Below, in pieces: positions 33,602 to 43,309 of a stretch of DNA of 64,000 nt (position 1 is its first letter; each line of letters starts with the position of its first letter). A model generated the notes under the pieces. The model was given only the letters and a program-made list of their open reading frames with translations, did no database searches and was not told the origin of the DNA. The stretch is from Modestobacter sp. VKM Ac-2977 (GTDB lineage: Bacteria; Actinomycetota; Actinomycetes; Mycobacteriales; Geodermatophilaceae): NCBI RefSeq assembly GCF_026968045.1, contig NZ_JAPVBQ010000001.1, forward strand, positions 372,001-436,000, given 5' to 3'. A program made the position numbers and the translations under genes.

Positions 33602-34451
33602 GGCCCTGCTCGGTGCGGCCGCGATCCGCGAGCTGGCGCAGCAGTTGGACCTGCGACCGACCAAGACCCTCGGGCAGAACTTCCTGCACGACGCCAACAC
33701 GATCCGCAAGATCGTCCGGACGGCCGACCTGCAGGACGACGACGTCGTCTGCGAGGTCGGGCCGGGCCTCGGGTCGCTGACCCTGGGGCTGCTGCCCGCC
33801 TGCGCACACGTGACCGCGGTGGAGATCGACCCCCGGCTGGCCGACCAGCTGCCGGTGACCGTCGCCCAGCGGGCCCCGGACGTGGCCGGGCGGCTCACCG
33901 TGGTGACCGCGGACGCCCTCCGGGTGCAGGAGCTGCCCGGGCCCCCGCCCACCGCCCTGGTGGCCAACCTGCCCTACAACATCGCCGTCCCGGTGCTGCT
34001 GCACCTGCTGGAGCTGGTGCCCACGATCCGCACCTCGCTGGTGCTGGTCCAGGCCGAGGTCGCCGACCGGCTCGCCGCCGCACCCGGCACCCCCGCCTAC
34101 GGGGTGCCCAGCGTCAAGGCCGCCTGGTACGCCGACGTCCGCCGGGCCGGCAACGTCCCGCGGCCGGTCTTCTGGCCGGTCCCCAACGTCGACTCCGGGC
34201 TGGTCGCGCTGACCCGCCGCCCGGCGCCGGACGGCGATCGGGCGGCCACCTTCGCCGTCATCGACGCGGCCTTCGCCACCCGGCGCAAGGGCCTGCGCGC
34301 GGCGCTGGCCCGCTGGGCCGGCAGCCCGGCCGCCGCCGAGGTCCGGCTGCGCGCGGCCGGCATCGACCCGACCACGCGGGGGGAGCAGCTGTCGGTCACC
34401 GACTTCGCCCGGCTCGCGGCCACCGACCCGGTCACCGCGGAGGAGCGGTAG
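33597..34451 (+). CDS. rsmA: 16S rRNA (adenine1518/1519-N6)-dimethyltransferase RsmA
   Basis: A 284-residue SAM-dependent methyltransferase (KsgA) that dimethylates two adenines near the 3' end of 16S rRNA. Motifs are [34 protein letters not shown] (SAM), [10 protein letters not shown] and the catalytic [15 protein letters not shown]. The ATG 33597 is next to CCGGAG. ispE follows 67 bp later, the conserved actinobacterial order. Confidence 0.95.
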   Translation: MTALLGAAAIRELAQQLDLRPTKTLGQNFLHDANTIRKIVRTADLQDDDVVCEVGPGLGSLTLGLLPACAHVTAVEIDPRLADQLPVTVAQRAPDVAGRLTVVTADALRVQELPGPPPTALVANLPYNIAVPVLLHLLELVPTIRTSLVLVQAEVADRLAAAPGTPAYGVPSVKAAWYADVRRAGNVPRPVFWPVPNVDSGLVALTRRPAPDGDRAATFAVIDAAFATRRKGLRAALARWAGSPAAAEVRLRAAGIDPTTRGEQLSVTDFARLAATDPVTAEER

Positions 34452-34518
34452 CGGGTGCCGCGGCCGGCAGGCGGGGTGCACCGGTGGACGACGGTGGACC
34501 GGCGGGCAGGATGACCGG

Positions 34519-35487
34519 GTGAGCAACGCGACCGCAGGCGGCCCCGGCCGGCTCGCCGGCAACGGCGCCGTCACGGCGCGGGCGCCGGCGAAGGTCAACG
34601 TGCACCTCGGCGTGGGGCCGCTGCGGGCCGACGGCTTCCACGAGCTGGAGACGGTCTTCCTCGCCGTGTCGCTGTTCGACACGGTCACCGTCCGCCGTTC
34701 CGAGGGGCTCTCGCTCACCGTCCGCGGCGAGGGCACGGGGAGCAGTGCCGGCCCGGCGAGCGTGCCCACCGACCAGCGCAACCTGGTCTGGCAGGCCGCC
34801 GAGCTGCTGGCCCGGCACGCCGGGGTGGCGGCCGATGCGCACCTGACCGTGGACAAGTCGATCCCGGCCGCGGCCGGGCTGGCCGGCGGCAGCGCGGACG
34901 CGGCGGCCACGCTGGTCGCGCTCGACGCACTGTGGGGGACCCGGGCGACCCGCGGCGACCTGGCCGCGCTCGCCGCACAGCTGGGCAGTGACGTCCCCTT
35001 CAGCCTGCTCGGCGGGGTGGCACTGGGCACCGGGCGCGGCGAGCGGCTGACGCCGGTGCTCGCCCGCCGTCGCTGGGACTGGGTGCTCGGCATCGCCGGG
35101 GAGGGGCTGTCCACCCCCACCGTCTACGGCGAGCTGGACGCCGAACGGGAAGCCGGGACCCTGCCCGACGGCGAGCTGATGGCCGCCACCGGGCCGGTGC
35201 TCGCCGCGCTGCACAGCGGTCCGGCGGCGGCGCTGGCGGCCGCGCTGCACAACGACCTCCAGGCGCCGGCGCTCCGGCTGCGTCCGGAGCTGGACCGGGC
35301 GATGCGGGTCGCGACCGAGGCCGGGGCCCGGGCGGCGCTGGTCAGCGGCTCCGGCCCGACGGTGGCGGCGCTGGCCGAGGACGAGGACGCCGCCGTCCGG
35401 CTGGCCGACGAGCTCGCCGGTGCCGGGGTGTTCCGGACCGTGCGGGCAGTGCACGGCCCGGTCCACGGCGCCCGTCTGGTGGGCTGA
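34519..35487 (+). CDS. ispE: 4-diphosphocytidyl-2-C-methyl-D-erythritol kinase IspE
   Basis: A 322-residue GHMP kinase of the MEP isoprenoid pathway. APAKVNVHLGVGPLRADGFHEL lies near the N-terminus, the ATP loop is IPAAAGLAGGSADAAAT, and the third motif is ALVSGSGPTVAAL. The product pathway feeds polyprenyl-phosphate, the lipid carrier used by both polysaccharide loci and by Pmt here. The start is GTG 34519. It is followed by the tRNA-Gln gene. Confidence 0.95.
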   Translation: MSNATAGGPGRLAGNGAVTARAPAKVNVHLGVGPLRADGFHELETVFLAVSLFDTVTVRRSEGLSLTVRGEGTGSSAGPASVPTDQRNLVWQAAELLARHAGVAADAHLTVDKSIPAAAGLAGGSADAAATLVALDALWGTRATRGDLAALAAQLGSDVPFSLLGGVALGTGRGERLTPVLARRRWDWVLGIAGEGLSTPTVYGELDAEREAGTLPDGELMAATGPVLAALHSGPAAALAAALHNDLQAPALRLRPELDRAMRVATEAGARAALVSGSGPTVAALAEDEDAAVRLADELAGAGVFRTVRAVHGPVHGARLVG

Positions 35488-35616
35488 ACCCCGGCCGACC
35501 GTCGCCCGTCCAGCCACCGTCCGACGTCCCCGGGGGCGGTCCTGGGTGCCCGCACCCGACCTCGGCCCTAGGCTCAGGGGTGGGCCGCCGCGGTTCTGCC
35601 CCGGCGGGCCGGTTGA

Positions 35617-35692
35617 TGGGGGATGGGGTAATCGGCAGCCCGCCGGCCTTTGGAGCCGTGCAGTCTCGGTTCGAGTCCGAGTCCCCCAGCCA
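35617..35692 (+). tRNA. tRNA-Gln (anticodon TTG)
   Basis: Acceptor TGGGGGA (35617-35623) pairs with TCCCCCA (35682-35688), followed by G73 and an encoded CCA (35690-35692). The anticodon loop CTTTGGA gives TTG. The T-arm TCTCGG-TTCGAGT-CCGAG is intact. The outermost pair of the anticodon stem seems mismatched. Unlike tRNA-Ala in this window, CCA is in the DNA. It lies between ispE and glmU. Confidence 0.9.
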
Positions 35693-35744
35693 GTCAGCGC
35701 CGACGCGCGCCGCCAGACCGTCGCCATCGCGAGGAGTTCGTTCC

Positions 35745-37280
35745 GTGACCCTGCAGGACACCCCCACCACGGACGGCGCCGTCGGCGCCGTCGTCGTCCT
35801 CGCCGCCGGGCAGGGCACGCGGATGCGGTCGCGCATGCCCAAGGTGCTGCACCCGATCGGCGGCCGCTCGCTGCTGGGGCACGTGTTGGCGGCGGCCGCC
35901 CCCCTGCTGGCCGCCCAGACCGTCGTCGTCGTCGGATCCGGGCGGGAGGCGGTGGCCGAGCACCTCAGCGCGGTCGCGCCGGAGGCGCTGCCGGTGGTGC
36001 AGGAGGAGCAGCTGGGCTCCGGGCACGCCGCGGCGGTCGCGCTGGACGCGCTCACGGAGGTCGCGGGTGCGGTGCTGATCCTCAACGGGGACGCGCCGCT
36101 GCTGCGCGAGGAGACGCTGACCGCACTGGTCCGGGCGCACCAGCAGGCCGGCGACGTGCTGACCGTGCTCACCGCCGAGGTGGCCGACCCGACCGGCCTG
36201 GGGCGGATCGTCCGGGACGCCGGCGGCGCGGTGCGGGCGATCGTCGAGGAGCGGGACGCCGACGACGCCCAGCGCGCGATCCGCGAGGTCAACGCCGGGG
36301 TGTACATCGGCGACGCCGCCGCCGTCCGGGAGGCGCTGACCAGGGTCGGGGCCGCCAACGACCAGGGGGAGCAGTACCTGACCGACGTCCTCGGCCTGCT
36401 GGTGGCCGACGGTGCCCCGGTCGGCGGGCACCGTGCGGCCGACCCCGACGACACCCTGGGCTGCAACGACCAGCGTGAGCTGGCCGCCCGGCGCCGCACG
36501 ATGAACGACCGGGTGCTCGACGACCTCATGCGGGCCGGGGTGGTCGTGGTGGACCCGCAGACCACCTGGGTCGACGTGACCGTCGAGGTGGCGGCGGAGG
36601 TCGTCCTGCACCCCGGCACGCAACTGCTCGGCGCGACCACCGTCGGTGCCGGCGCGGTCGTCGGCCCGGACAGCACGCTCGTCGACACCGAGGTGGGGGA
36701 GGGGGCGTCAGTGGTCCGGTCGCACGTCCAGCTGGCCGAGATCGGCCCGGCGGCGACCGTCGGCCCGTTCAGCTACCTCCGCCCGGGCACCCGGCTCGGC
36801 CGCGCGGCGAAGGTGGGGGCCTACGTCGAGACCAAGAACGTCCAGCTCGGCGAGGGCTCCAAGGTGCCGCACCTGTCCTACGTCGGCGACGCGACCATCG
36901 GGGACCACAGCAACATCGGCGCGGCGACGGTGTTCGTCAACTACGACGGCGTCGACAAGCACCGCACCACGGTCGGCGACCACGTGCGGATCGGGTCGGA
37001 CACCATGCTCGTGGCGCCGGTCACCGTGGGGGACGGCGCCTACACCGCAGCCGGTTCCGTGATCACCACCGACGTCCCGCCCGGGGCCATGGGCGTCGCC
37101 CGGGCCCGCCAGCGCAATGTGGCAGGCTGGGTCGCGCGGCGCCGTCCGGGCACCCCCGGCGCAGAAGCAGCAGCAGCGGCCGACGACGCAGCGGCCGCCG
37201 CAGCCACCGACACACGGACCACCGAGTCCGCGGACCGGCCCCCGGCCGCGACGGACGACGACCAGCAGGGGCGATCATGA
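35745..37280 (+). CDS. glmU: Bifunctional GlmU (glucosamine-1-P acetyltransferase / GlcNAc-1-P uridylyltransferase)
   Basis: A 511-residue enzyme making UDP-GlcNAc. The N-terminal nucleotidyltransferase domain has LAAGQGTRMRSRMPKVLHP, the Mg-binding NGDAPLL and NAGVYIGD. The C-terminal left-handed beta-helix acetyltransferase has hexapeptide repeats, YVETKNVQLG and NYDGVDKHRTTVGDH. A ~50-residue Ala/Asp-rich tail follows, a common actinobacterial extension. GTG 35745 is chosen because GAGGAG lies 8 nt upstream and it begins right before the core. The stop overlaps the prs start (ATGA). Confidence 0.95.
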   Translation: MTLQDTPTTDGAVGAVVVLAAGQGTRMRSRMPKVLHPIGGRSLLGHVLAAAAPLLAAQTVVVVGSGREAVAEHLSAVAPEALPVVQEEQLGSGHAAAVALDALTEVAGAVLILNGDAPLLREETLTALVRAHQQAGDVLTVLTAEVADPTGLGRIVRDAGGAVRAIVEERDADDAQRAIREVNAGVYIGDAAAVREALTRVGAANDQGEQYLTDVLGLLVADGAPVGGHRAADPDDTLGCNDQRELAARRRTMNDRVLDDLMRAGVVVVDPQTTWVDVTVEVAAEVVLHPGTQLLGATTVGAGAVVGPDSTLVDTEVGEGASVVRSHVQLAEIGPAATVGPFSYLRPGTRLGRAAKVGAYVETKNVQLGEGSKVPHLSYVGDATIGDHSNIGAATVFVNYDGVDKHRTTVGDHVRIGSDTMLVAPVTVGDGAYTAAGSVITTDVPPGAMGVARARQRNVAGWVARRRPGTPGAEAAAAADDAAAAAATDTRTTESADRPPAATDDDQQGRS

Positions 37281-38257
37281 GCGCGATCAGGCAGACCACC
37301 AACAAGAGCCTGATGCTCTTCTCCGGCCGGGCCTACCCCGAGCTGACGATGGAGATCGCCGGGCACCTCGGCGTCACCCCCACCCCCACCTCGTCCTACG
37401 AGTTCGCCAACGGTGAGCTCTTCGTGCGGTTCGAGGAGTCGGTGCGCGGCTGCGACGCCTTCGTGGTGCAGAGCCACACCGCACCGATCAACACCTGGCT
37501 CATGGAGCAGCTGATCATGGTCGACGCGCTGAAGCGCGCCTCGGCCAAGCGGATCACCGTCGTCGCCCCGTTCTTCCCCTACGCCCGGCAGGACAAGAAG
37601 CACCGCGGCCGCGAACCGATCTCCGCCCGGCTGGTCGCCGACATGTTCAAGACCGCCGGAGCCGACCGGCTGATGACCGTCGACCTGCACACCGCCCAGA
37701 TCCAGGGCTTCTTCGACGGCCCGGTCGACCACCTCTTCGCCATGGACCTCCTCATCGAGGAGGTCAAGCGCAAGTGGGGCCACTGCGACCTCACCGTCGT
37801 CTCCCCGGACTCCGGCCGCGTCCGCGTCTCCGAGCGGTGGAGCGACAAGCTCGGTGGCACCCCGCTGGCCTTCATCCACAAGACCCGCGACGTCACCCGG
37901 CCCAACGAGGTCGTCGCCAACCGGGTCGTCGGTGAGGTCGAGGGCCGCGTCTGCATCCTGGTCGACGACATGATCGACACCGGCGGCACGATCGCCAAGG
38001 CCGCCGAGACGCTGTTCGAGGCCGGCGCCGCCGACGTCATCATCGCCGCCACCCACGGGGTGCTCTCCGGGCCCGCGGTCGACCGCCTGAAGAACAGCCG
38101 GGTCAGCGAGGTGATCATCACCAACACGCTCCCCATCGAGCCCGAGCGTCGGTTCGACAAGCTGACCGTGCTCTCCATCGCCCCCCTGCTCGGCCGGGCG
38201 ATCAAGGAGGTCTTCGAGGACGGTTCGGTGACGAGCTTGTTCGGTGGGGCGAGTTAA
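37277..38257 (+). CDS. prs: Ribose-phosphate pyrophosphokinase (PRPP synthase)
   Basis: A 326-residue class I PRPP synthase, supplying nucleotide, His and Trp pathways. Motifs are SYEFANGELFVRFEESVRGCDAF (split family signature), FPYARQDKKHRGREPIS, DLHTAQIQGFFD and the PRPP loop VDDMIDTGGTI. It is coupled to glmU by an ATGA overlap. A long hairpin lies ~120 bp downstream of the stop. Confidence 0.96.
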   Translation: MSAIRQTTNKSLMLFSGRAYPELTMEIAGHLGVTPTPTSSYEFANGELFVRFEESVRGCDAFVVQSHTAPINTWLMEQLIMVDALKRASAKRITVVAPFFPYARQDKKHRGREPISARLVADMFKTAGADRLMTVDLHTAQIQGFFDGPVDHLFAMDLLIEEVKRKWGHCDLTVVSPDSGRVRVSERWSDKLGGTPLAFIHKTRDVTRPNEVVANRVVGEVEGRVCILVDDMIDTGGTIAKAAETLFEAGAADVIIAATHGVLSGPAVDRLKNSRVSEVIITNTLPIEPERRFDKLTVLSIAPLLGRAIKEVFEDGSVTSLFGGAS

Positions 38258-38671
38258 ATTGCGACCCTCTGGGCCGCATCGCGGCCAGGAGGCGTTCCCG
38301 ACGTGAGTTGAGCCGTTTCCCGCGGGGGCGGCAGGGACCCTCCGGGCCCCGTGCCGACCCCGCGGACGGACCCACCTGCTGATCCCGGCGGGAGCCTTCG
38401 GCCCCGCGCCGGGATCAGCAGACGCCCTGCGGGCGATGGGTCCGGGGTTCCCACCGCTGGTGGCGTTCGTTCCTCTCCGGCTGGTGGCGTTGGTGCGTCC
38501 CCACCCAGGTGCTCGTCTCTGACGCTCGGGCGCTCAGGTACGCTCGTGGAGTTGCCCGGCGAGGGAGCGGTTCTCCGACTCCGTGATCGACGTGCGTCTG
38601 CCCTCCAGGGGTGTGCCGCGCTCGTGCGCTGAGCACACAGACCCGATCCACCTGTTGAGGAGCACACCACC
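38258..38671 (+). other. 414-bp intergenic region between prs and rplY
   Basis: No gene is visible here. The region contains a perfect 15-bp inverted repeat (38376-38421), then the direct repeat GCTGGTGGCGTT (38452 and 38480 areas), and a possible -10 hexamer TACGCT (38539-38544) without a convincing -35. It ends in TGAGGAG, 9 nt before the rplY GTG. The long leader suggests post-transcriptional control of rplY, but no known RNA family was recognised. Confidence 0.55.
38376..38421 (+). terminator. Strong hairpin downstream of prs
   Basis: CTGCTGATCCCGGCG (38376-38390) and CGCCGGGATCAGCAG (38407-38421) form a perfect 15-bp stem with a 16-nt loop. There is no T-run after it, so it may be a Rho-assisted or RNA-processing terminator of the glmU-prs transcript, as is common in high-GC bacteria. 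Confidence 0.65.
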
Positions 38672-39367
38672 GTGGCTGAATTCCGCCTCGCCGCCGAGCC
38701 CCGCACCGAGTTCGGCAAGGGCAGTGCCCGCCGTACCCGTCGCGAGGGCCGCGTCCCCGCCGTCCTGTACGGGCACGGCCAGGACGTCGTCCACCTGTCG
38801 CTGCCGGCCCGCGAGTTCGCCGCGGCCCTGCGCAACGGCGGCACCAACGTGCTGCTGACCATCGAGATGGACGGCAAGGACCAGCTGGCGTTGACCAAGG
38901 CGATCCAGCGGGACCCGATCACCCGCATCCACGAGCACGTCGACCTGCTGCTGGTCCGCCGCGGTGAGAAGACCACCGTCGAGGTCCGCGTCCTGATCGT
39001 CGGCGAGCCGGCCCCGGACACGATCAGCAACCACCAGCTGAACAGCGTCCTCGTCGAGGCCGACGCCACCGACCTGCCGGAGACGATCGAGGTCGACATC
39101 ACCGGCCGCACCGCGGGCAACGGCATCACCGCCGGCGACCTGCCGCTGCCGGCCGGCGCGACGCTGATCACCGACCCGGAGGCGCTGGTCATCGGCTTCC
39201 TGGGTGCGCCGACCGCCGCCGAGCTGGAGGCCGAGCTGGAAGAGGCCGAGGCCGAGGCCGGCATCGAGCGCGAGGAGTCCGACGCCGACGGCGACGTCGT
39301 CCCCGAGCCGCAGGACCAGGGCAGCGGCGAGTCGATGGACTCCGCCGAGAAGTCCAGCGACGCCTGA
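38672..39367 (+). CDS. rplY: 50S ribosomal protein L25/general stress protein Ctc
   Basis: A 231-residue CTC-type L25. The N-terminal 5S-rRNA-binding domain reads EPRTEFGKGSARRTRREGRVPAVLYG. The TL5-like beta domain follows, and a ~45-residue acidic tail (EEAEAEAGIEREE...) ends the protein. The CTC form is often stress induced. GTG 38672 has TGAGGAG 9 nt upstream. It is followed by a strong terminator-like hairpin and pth. Confidence 0.95.
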   Translation: MAEFRLAAEPRTEFGKGSARRTRREGRVPAVLYGHGQDVVHLSLPAREFAAALRNGGTNVLLTIEMDGKDQLALTKAIQRDPITRIHEHVDLLLVRRGEKTTVEVRVLIVGEPAPDTISNHQLNSVLVEADATDLPETIEVDITGRTAGNGITAGDLPLPAGATLITDPEALVIGFLGAPTAAELEAELEEAEAEAGIEREESDADGDVVPEPQDQGSGESMDSAEKSSDA

Positions 39368-39393
39368 CCGGTCCGCTGACCGAGAGCACGACC

Positions 39394-39426
39394 CGCAGGG
39401 GCGCCGGCACCGCCGGCGCCCCTGCG
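39394..39426 (+). terminator. Hairpin between rplY and pth
   Basis: CGCAGGGGCGCCGG (39394-39407) pairs perfectly with CCGGCGCCCCTGCG (39413-39426) across a 5-nt loop. No T-run follows. It lies 26 bp after the rplY stop and 30 bp before the pth start, so it probably attenuates read-through into pth. Confidence 0.75.
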
Positions 39427-39456
39427 GCGTCTCCCGCGCCCGCCCCCGCACCCCCG

Positions 39457-40044
39457 GTGTCGGAGGGGCCGTTCCTGGTGGTCGGGCTGGGAAACCCCGG
39501 CCCCGGCTACGCCGGCAACCGGCACAACGTCGGGGCGATGGTGCTGGCCGAGCTCGCTGCCCGGGCCGGCGTCAGGTTGTCGCCCGGCAAGGGGCCCCGG
39601 GCCCGGTCGCTGTCCGGGGAGGGCCGGCTCGCCGACCGGCGGGTGGTGCTGGCGGTGCCGTCCAGCTACATGAACGAGTCCGGCGGCCCGGTCCGCGGGC
39701 TGCTCGACTACCACCACCTGCCTCCCACCGACCTGGTCGTGGTGCACGACGAGCTCGACCTCGACTTCGAGGTGGTGCGGCTCAAGCGCGGTGGCGGGGA
39801 GGGCGGGCACAACGGTCTGCGCTCCATCTCCCGCTCCACCGGCACCCGCGACTACCTGCGGGTCCGGGCGGGGATCGGCCGGCCGCCCGGTCGGCAGGAC
39901 CCCGCCGACTACGTCCTCAAGGACTTCTCGGCGACCGAGCGCAAGACGCTCGAGCTGTTCATCGGCGAGGCGGCCGACGCCACCGAGCTGCTGCTCGAAC
40001 GCGGTCTGGAGGCTGCGCAGAACGTCGTCCACCCCCGTAGCTGA
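39457..40044 (+). CDS. pth: Peptidyl-tRNA hydrolase
   Basis: A 195-residue esterase that recycles peptidyl-tRNA. The motif LVVGLGNPGPGYAGNRHNVG contains the catalytic His. PSSYMNESGGPV and VVHDELDLDFEVVRLKRGGGEGGHNGLRSI cover the active-site Asn and Asp regions. GTG 39457 gives a short family-like N-terminus. In many actinobacteria mfd follows pth; here the surface-polysaccharide locus begins instead. Confidence 0.95.
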   Translation: MSEGPFLVVGLGNPGPGYAGNRHNVGAMVLAELAARAGVRLSPGKGPRARSLSGEGRLADRRVVLAVPSSYMNESGGPVRGLLDYHHLPPTDLVVVHDELDLDFEVVRLKRGGGEGGHNGLRSISRSTGTRDYLRVRAGIGRPPGRQDPADYVLKDFSATERKTLELFIGEAADATELLLERGLEAAQNVVHPRS

Positions 40045-40266
40045 CCACCGTCGGTACGCACCGTCGCCCGGACGGGTGGTCACGGCCGTGGTCCCGGTCC
40101 CAACGGGTGACGCCACCCCGTCCGCGTTGCCCCAGCTCGTCACCGCCTGTGATGGTTGCTGAGCGTCACCAGTGCAGCGGCTCGTCCGGGTCCGCCCCGG
40201 CTACGAGCCACTCCTGTGTGTCGCCAGCGAACTGTGCGCGATCACTGCGGAGAACCTGGGGGCCCC

Positions 40267-41772
40267 ATGCTGCTCGAACGTGCGGAACCGACCGACACCC
40301 TCGGTCACCTGCCGTCGGCGGCGGCCCCGTCGCTCACGGCCGTCGAGCGCGTCCCGGACACCACCGCTCCCGCCCGGGGCGCCGCCCGCTGGGCCCGGCG
40401 GCACCGTGCCGGCCTGGTCCTCGGTGAGGCGCTGATCGCGGCGTCGGCGGCGGCCGTGGTCCTCCTCGCCCACGACGGGCCGGTCGTGGGCAGCGTCCTG
40501 TTCTGGGCCGGGCTGAGCCTGGTCCTCGCCTGGCCGGCGCTGCTCGCGGTCACCGGCGCCTACGAGGAGCGCTGGTTCGGGGTGGGCAGCGACGAGTTCC
40601 GTCGCGTCGGCCGGGCCGGCTTGCTGCTGCTGGCCGGGATGGGCTTCGTCAGCTACGCGGCCGAGCTCGACCTCAGCCGTGCGCTGGTGGTGCTCGCCGT
40701 CCCGGCGCTCACGACGGCGACGCTGGTCGAGCGCTACGCCGCACGGCGCCTGCTGCACCGTCAGCGGATGCGCGGGCGCTGCGTCAAGCGCGTGGTGGTC
40801 GTCGGCCGCGGCGGCGCGGTGCTGGACCTCGTCGACCGGCTGCACCGCACCCGGCACGCCGGACTGGACGTCGTCGGCGTCTGCGTGACGCCGGACGACC
40901 GCAGCCGGGTCGCGCGGGTGACCGACCTGCCGGTGGCGGGCCTGGAGGACGTCCTCGAGCTCGCCGGCCGGGTCGAGGCCGACACGATCGCCGTCACCTC
41001 CGCCAGTGAGACGTCGTCCCAGTACCTGCGGGTCCTGTCCTGGCAGCTCGAGGGCACCGGGCTGGAGCTGCTCGTGGCCCCCGGGCTGGTCGAGGTGGCC
41101 GGACCGCGCCTGCACATCCGGCCCTTCGACGGGCTGCCCCTCCTCTCGGTGGAGCAGCCCCGGTTCGAGGGCTGGCGCCGGGTGCTGAAGGCGGCCCTCG
41201 ACCGGTCGGTCGCCTCCGTCGCGCTGCTGCTGCTCGCGCCGGTCCTGGCTGCGCTCGCCCTGGCGGTCCGGCTGTCCGGTCCCGGGCCGGTCCTCTACCG
41301 GCAGCAGCGGGTCGGGCTCGGTGGCCAGCACTTCACGATGCTCAAGTTCCGCAGCATGGTCGTCGGTGCCGACCAGCAGGTCGCCGGGCTGGCGGCCGGC
41401 AACGAGGCCGACGGGCTGCTGTTCAAGATCCGGCAGGACCCGCGGGTGACGCCGGTCGGCCGCTGGATGCGCCGGCTCTCCCTCGACGAGCTGCCCCAGC
41501 TGGTCAACGTGCTCACCGGCGGCATGTCGCTCGTCGGGCCGCGTCCGCCGCTGCCCGACGAGGTCGCCCGCTACGACACCTCGGTCAGTCGCCGGTTGCT
41601 GGTGAAGCCGGGCCTGACCGGCCTGTGGCAGATCTCCGGGCGCAGCGACCTGCCGTGGGAGGAGGCCGTCCGGCTGGACCTCCGCTACGTGGAGAACTGG
41701 TCGCTCGCCCTGGACGTGCAGATCCTCTGGAAGACCGCACGCGCCGTCGTCTCGGCGTCCGGCGCCTACTGA
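40267..41772 (+). CDS. Polyprenyl-phosphate sugar-1-phosphate transferase (exopolysaccharide initiating enzyme)
   Basis: A 501-residue WbaP/CpsE-like initiating transferase. It has four N-terminal helices, a CoA-binding-like domain (RVVVVGRGGAVLDLVDRL, residues ~175-290) and a C-terminal bacterial sugar transferase domain (KAALDRSVASVALLLLAPV, LKFRSMVVGAD, LDELPQLVNVL, GGMSLVGPRPPLP, KPGLTGLWQISGRS). It loads the first sugar-1-P on undecaprenyl/decaprenyl phosphate at the inner membrane. ATG 40267 has GGGGG upstream. It is the first gene of the 24-kb polysaccharide locus; a 222-bp gap before it probably holds the promoter. Confidence 0.93.
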   Translation: MLLERAEPTDTLGHLPSAAAPSLTAVERVPDTTAPARGAARWARRHRAGLVLGEALIAASAAAVVLLAHDGPVVGSVLFWAGLSLVLAWPALLAVTGAYEERWFGVGSDEFRRVGRAGLLLLAGMGFVSYAAELDLSRALVVLAVPALTTATLVERYAARRLLHRQRMRGRCVKRVVVVGRGGAVLDLVDRLHRTRHAGLDVVGVCVTPDDRSRVARVTDLPVAGLEDVLELAGRVEADTIAVTSASETSSQYLRVLSWQLEGTGLELLVAPGLVEVAGPRLHIRPFDGLPLLSVEQPRFEGWRRVLKAALDRSVASVALLLLAPVLAALALAVRLSGPGPVLYRQQRVGLGGQHFTMLKFRSMVVGADQQVAGLAAGNEADGLLFKIRQDPRVTPVGRWMRRLSLDELPQLVNVLTGGMSLVGPRPPLPDEVARYDTSVSRRLLVKPGLTGLWQISGRSDLPWEEAVRLDLRYVENWSLALDVQILWKTARAVVSASGAY

Positions 41773-41877
41773 GCCGCGGGCGCGCAACGGGCAGCCACGG
41801 ACGAGCTCCGGCGTCCTCCGTCCGGGTGAGCGCACTGCTGCGAAGCGCGACGCCACTCCGTGATCGGGGGAGGGTCG

Positions 41878-41909
41878 GTGCTGGACGGCCGGCACGGCTC
41901 GTCCAGCAC
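41878..41909 (+). other. Inverted repeat upstream of the GT4 gene
   Basis: GTGCTGGAC (41878-41886) pairs with GTCCAGCAC (41901-41909) over a 14-nt loop, in the 208-bp gap between the sugar transferase and the next glycosyltransferase. It could be a weak terminator or regulatory stem. Nothing else was recognised in the gap. Confidence 0.45.
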
Positions 41910-41980
41910 GTGCAGGTCGGTCGGTCGCCGCTCCCTCGCCCCGAGGCCGGCGCCGACTCCGAGGAACGGAGCCAGAGACC

Positions 41981-43309
41981 ATGCCACCCAGGAGGTCGGG
42001 CGCCCTTCGCATCGCCCTGGTCGGGACGCGTGGCGTGCCGGCGCGGTACGGCGGCTTCGAGACCGCGGTCGAGGAGGTCGGCCGGCGCCTGGTGGAGGCC
42101 GGCCACGACGTCGTCGTCTACTGCCGCACCACCACCGGCGGACCCCGGCCGGCGACGCACCTGGGCATGCGGCTGGTGCACCTGCCGGCGCTGCGCCGCC
42201 GGTCGCTGGAGACGCTGAGCCACACGGGTCTCTCGGTCGCGCACCTGCTCACCCACCGGGTCGACGCCGCGATCGTGTTCAACGCGGCCAACGCGCCCTG
42301 GCTGCCGCTGCTGCGGGCGGCCTGCATCCCGGTGGCCACCCACGTCGACGGCCTGGAGTGGAAGCGCGCCAAGTGGGGTGGGATCGGCAAGCGCTACTAC
42401 CGCGTCGTCGAGGCGCTGTCGGTCCGCTGGTCCGACGCCCTGATCGCCGACGCGCAGGGCATCGCCGACTACTACCGCGACGAGTTCGCGGCTCCGACCG
42501 AGCAGATCGCCTACGGCGCACCGAAGACCGACGGCGCCGGGTCCGACCGGCTGCCGGCCGTGGACCTGGCACCGGGCGGCTACCACCTCGTCGTCGCCCG
42601 CTTCGAGCCGGAGAACCACGTCGACGTGATCGTCGACGGCTACCGGCGCAGTGACGCCGAGCTGCCGCTCGTGGTGGTCGGGTCGGCGCCCTACGCCGAC
42701 GACTACACCCGCCGCGTGCACGCGCTCGCCGACGACCGGGTCCGGTTCCTCGGTGGCGTCTGGGACCAGGAGCTCCTCGACCAGCTGTACGTGAACTGCG
42801 CGACGTACCTGCACGGGCACTCCGTGGGCGGGACCAACCCCTCCCTGCTGCGGGCGCTCGGTGCTGGTGCGGCGACGATCGCCTACGACGTCTCCTTCAA
42901 CCGGGAGGTGCTGGAGTCCAGCGGTCGCTACTTCCGGACGCCGGACGACGTCACCTCCGCACTGCACGAGGCCGAGCGCGAGCCCGAGAAGCTCCGCCGC
43001 CGGGGCAAGCGGGCACGGCTGCTCGCCGCCCGCTACGACTGGGACCACGTGGCGTCCCGCTATGCGGAGCTGTGCCGGAAGTTGGTCGCTCGCGAGTTCC
43101 CGCGGTCCCGCCCGAGCGGCCGCCGCCTCCGGCTCGGCCCGGCGGCCGGCACCCGGACCGACGAGTGGCCGCAGGGCGCGCTCGCCCCCGCGACACAGAG
43201 CGGCGGCGCTCCCTCACCTCGCCGGGCGCCCGTCCGGCCGGTCGCACGACCCACGGCGGCCGGCGCCGGCTCGGCGGACGTCCTGCCGGCGCGGACGGCC
43301 CAGTCGTGA
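41981..43309 (+). CDS. GT4 glycosyltransferase, DUF1972/rhamnosyltransferase type
   Basis: A 442-residue cytoplasmic GT-B enzyme. The N-terminal IALVGTRGVPARYGGFETAVEEVG is the DUF1972 signature, seen in capsule rhamnosyl/glucosyltransferases. The C-terminal donor domain contains YHLVVARFEPENHVDVIV and the GHSVGGTNPSLLRALGAG loop. The last ~75 residues are a basic, Pro/Arg-rich disordered extension. ATG 41981 precedes the core directly. Its stop overlaps the next start (GTGA). Confidence 0.9.
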   Translation: MPPRRSGALRIALVGTRGVPARYGGFETAVEEVGRRLVEAGHDVVVYCRTTTGGPRPATHLGMRLVHLPALRRRSLETLSHTGLSVAHLLTHRVDAAIVFNAANAPWLPLLRAACIPVATHVDGLEWKRAKWGGIGKRYYRVVEALSVRWSDALIADAQGIADYYRDEFAAPTEQIAYGAPKTDGAGSDRLPAVDLAPGGYHLVVARFEPENHVDVIVDGYRRSDAELPLVVVGSAPYADDYTRRVHALADDRVRFLGGVWDQELLDQLYVNCATYLHGHSVGGTNPSLLRALGAGAATIAYDVSFNREVLESSGRYFRTPDDVTSALHEAEREPEKLRRRGKRARLLAARYDWDHVASRYAELCRKLVAREFPRSRPSGRRLRLGPAAGTRTDEWPQGALAPATQSGGAPSPRRAPVRPVARPTAAGAGSADVLPARTAQS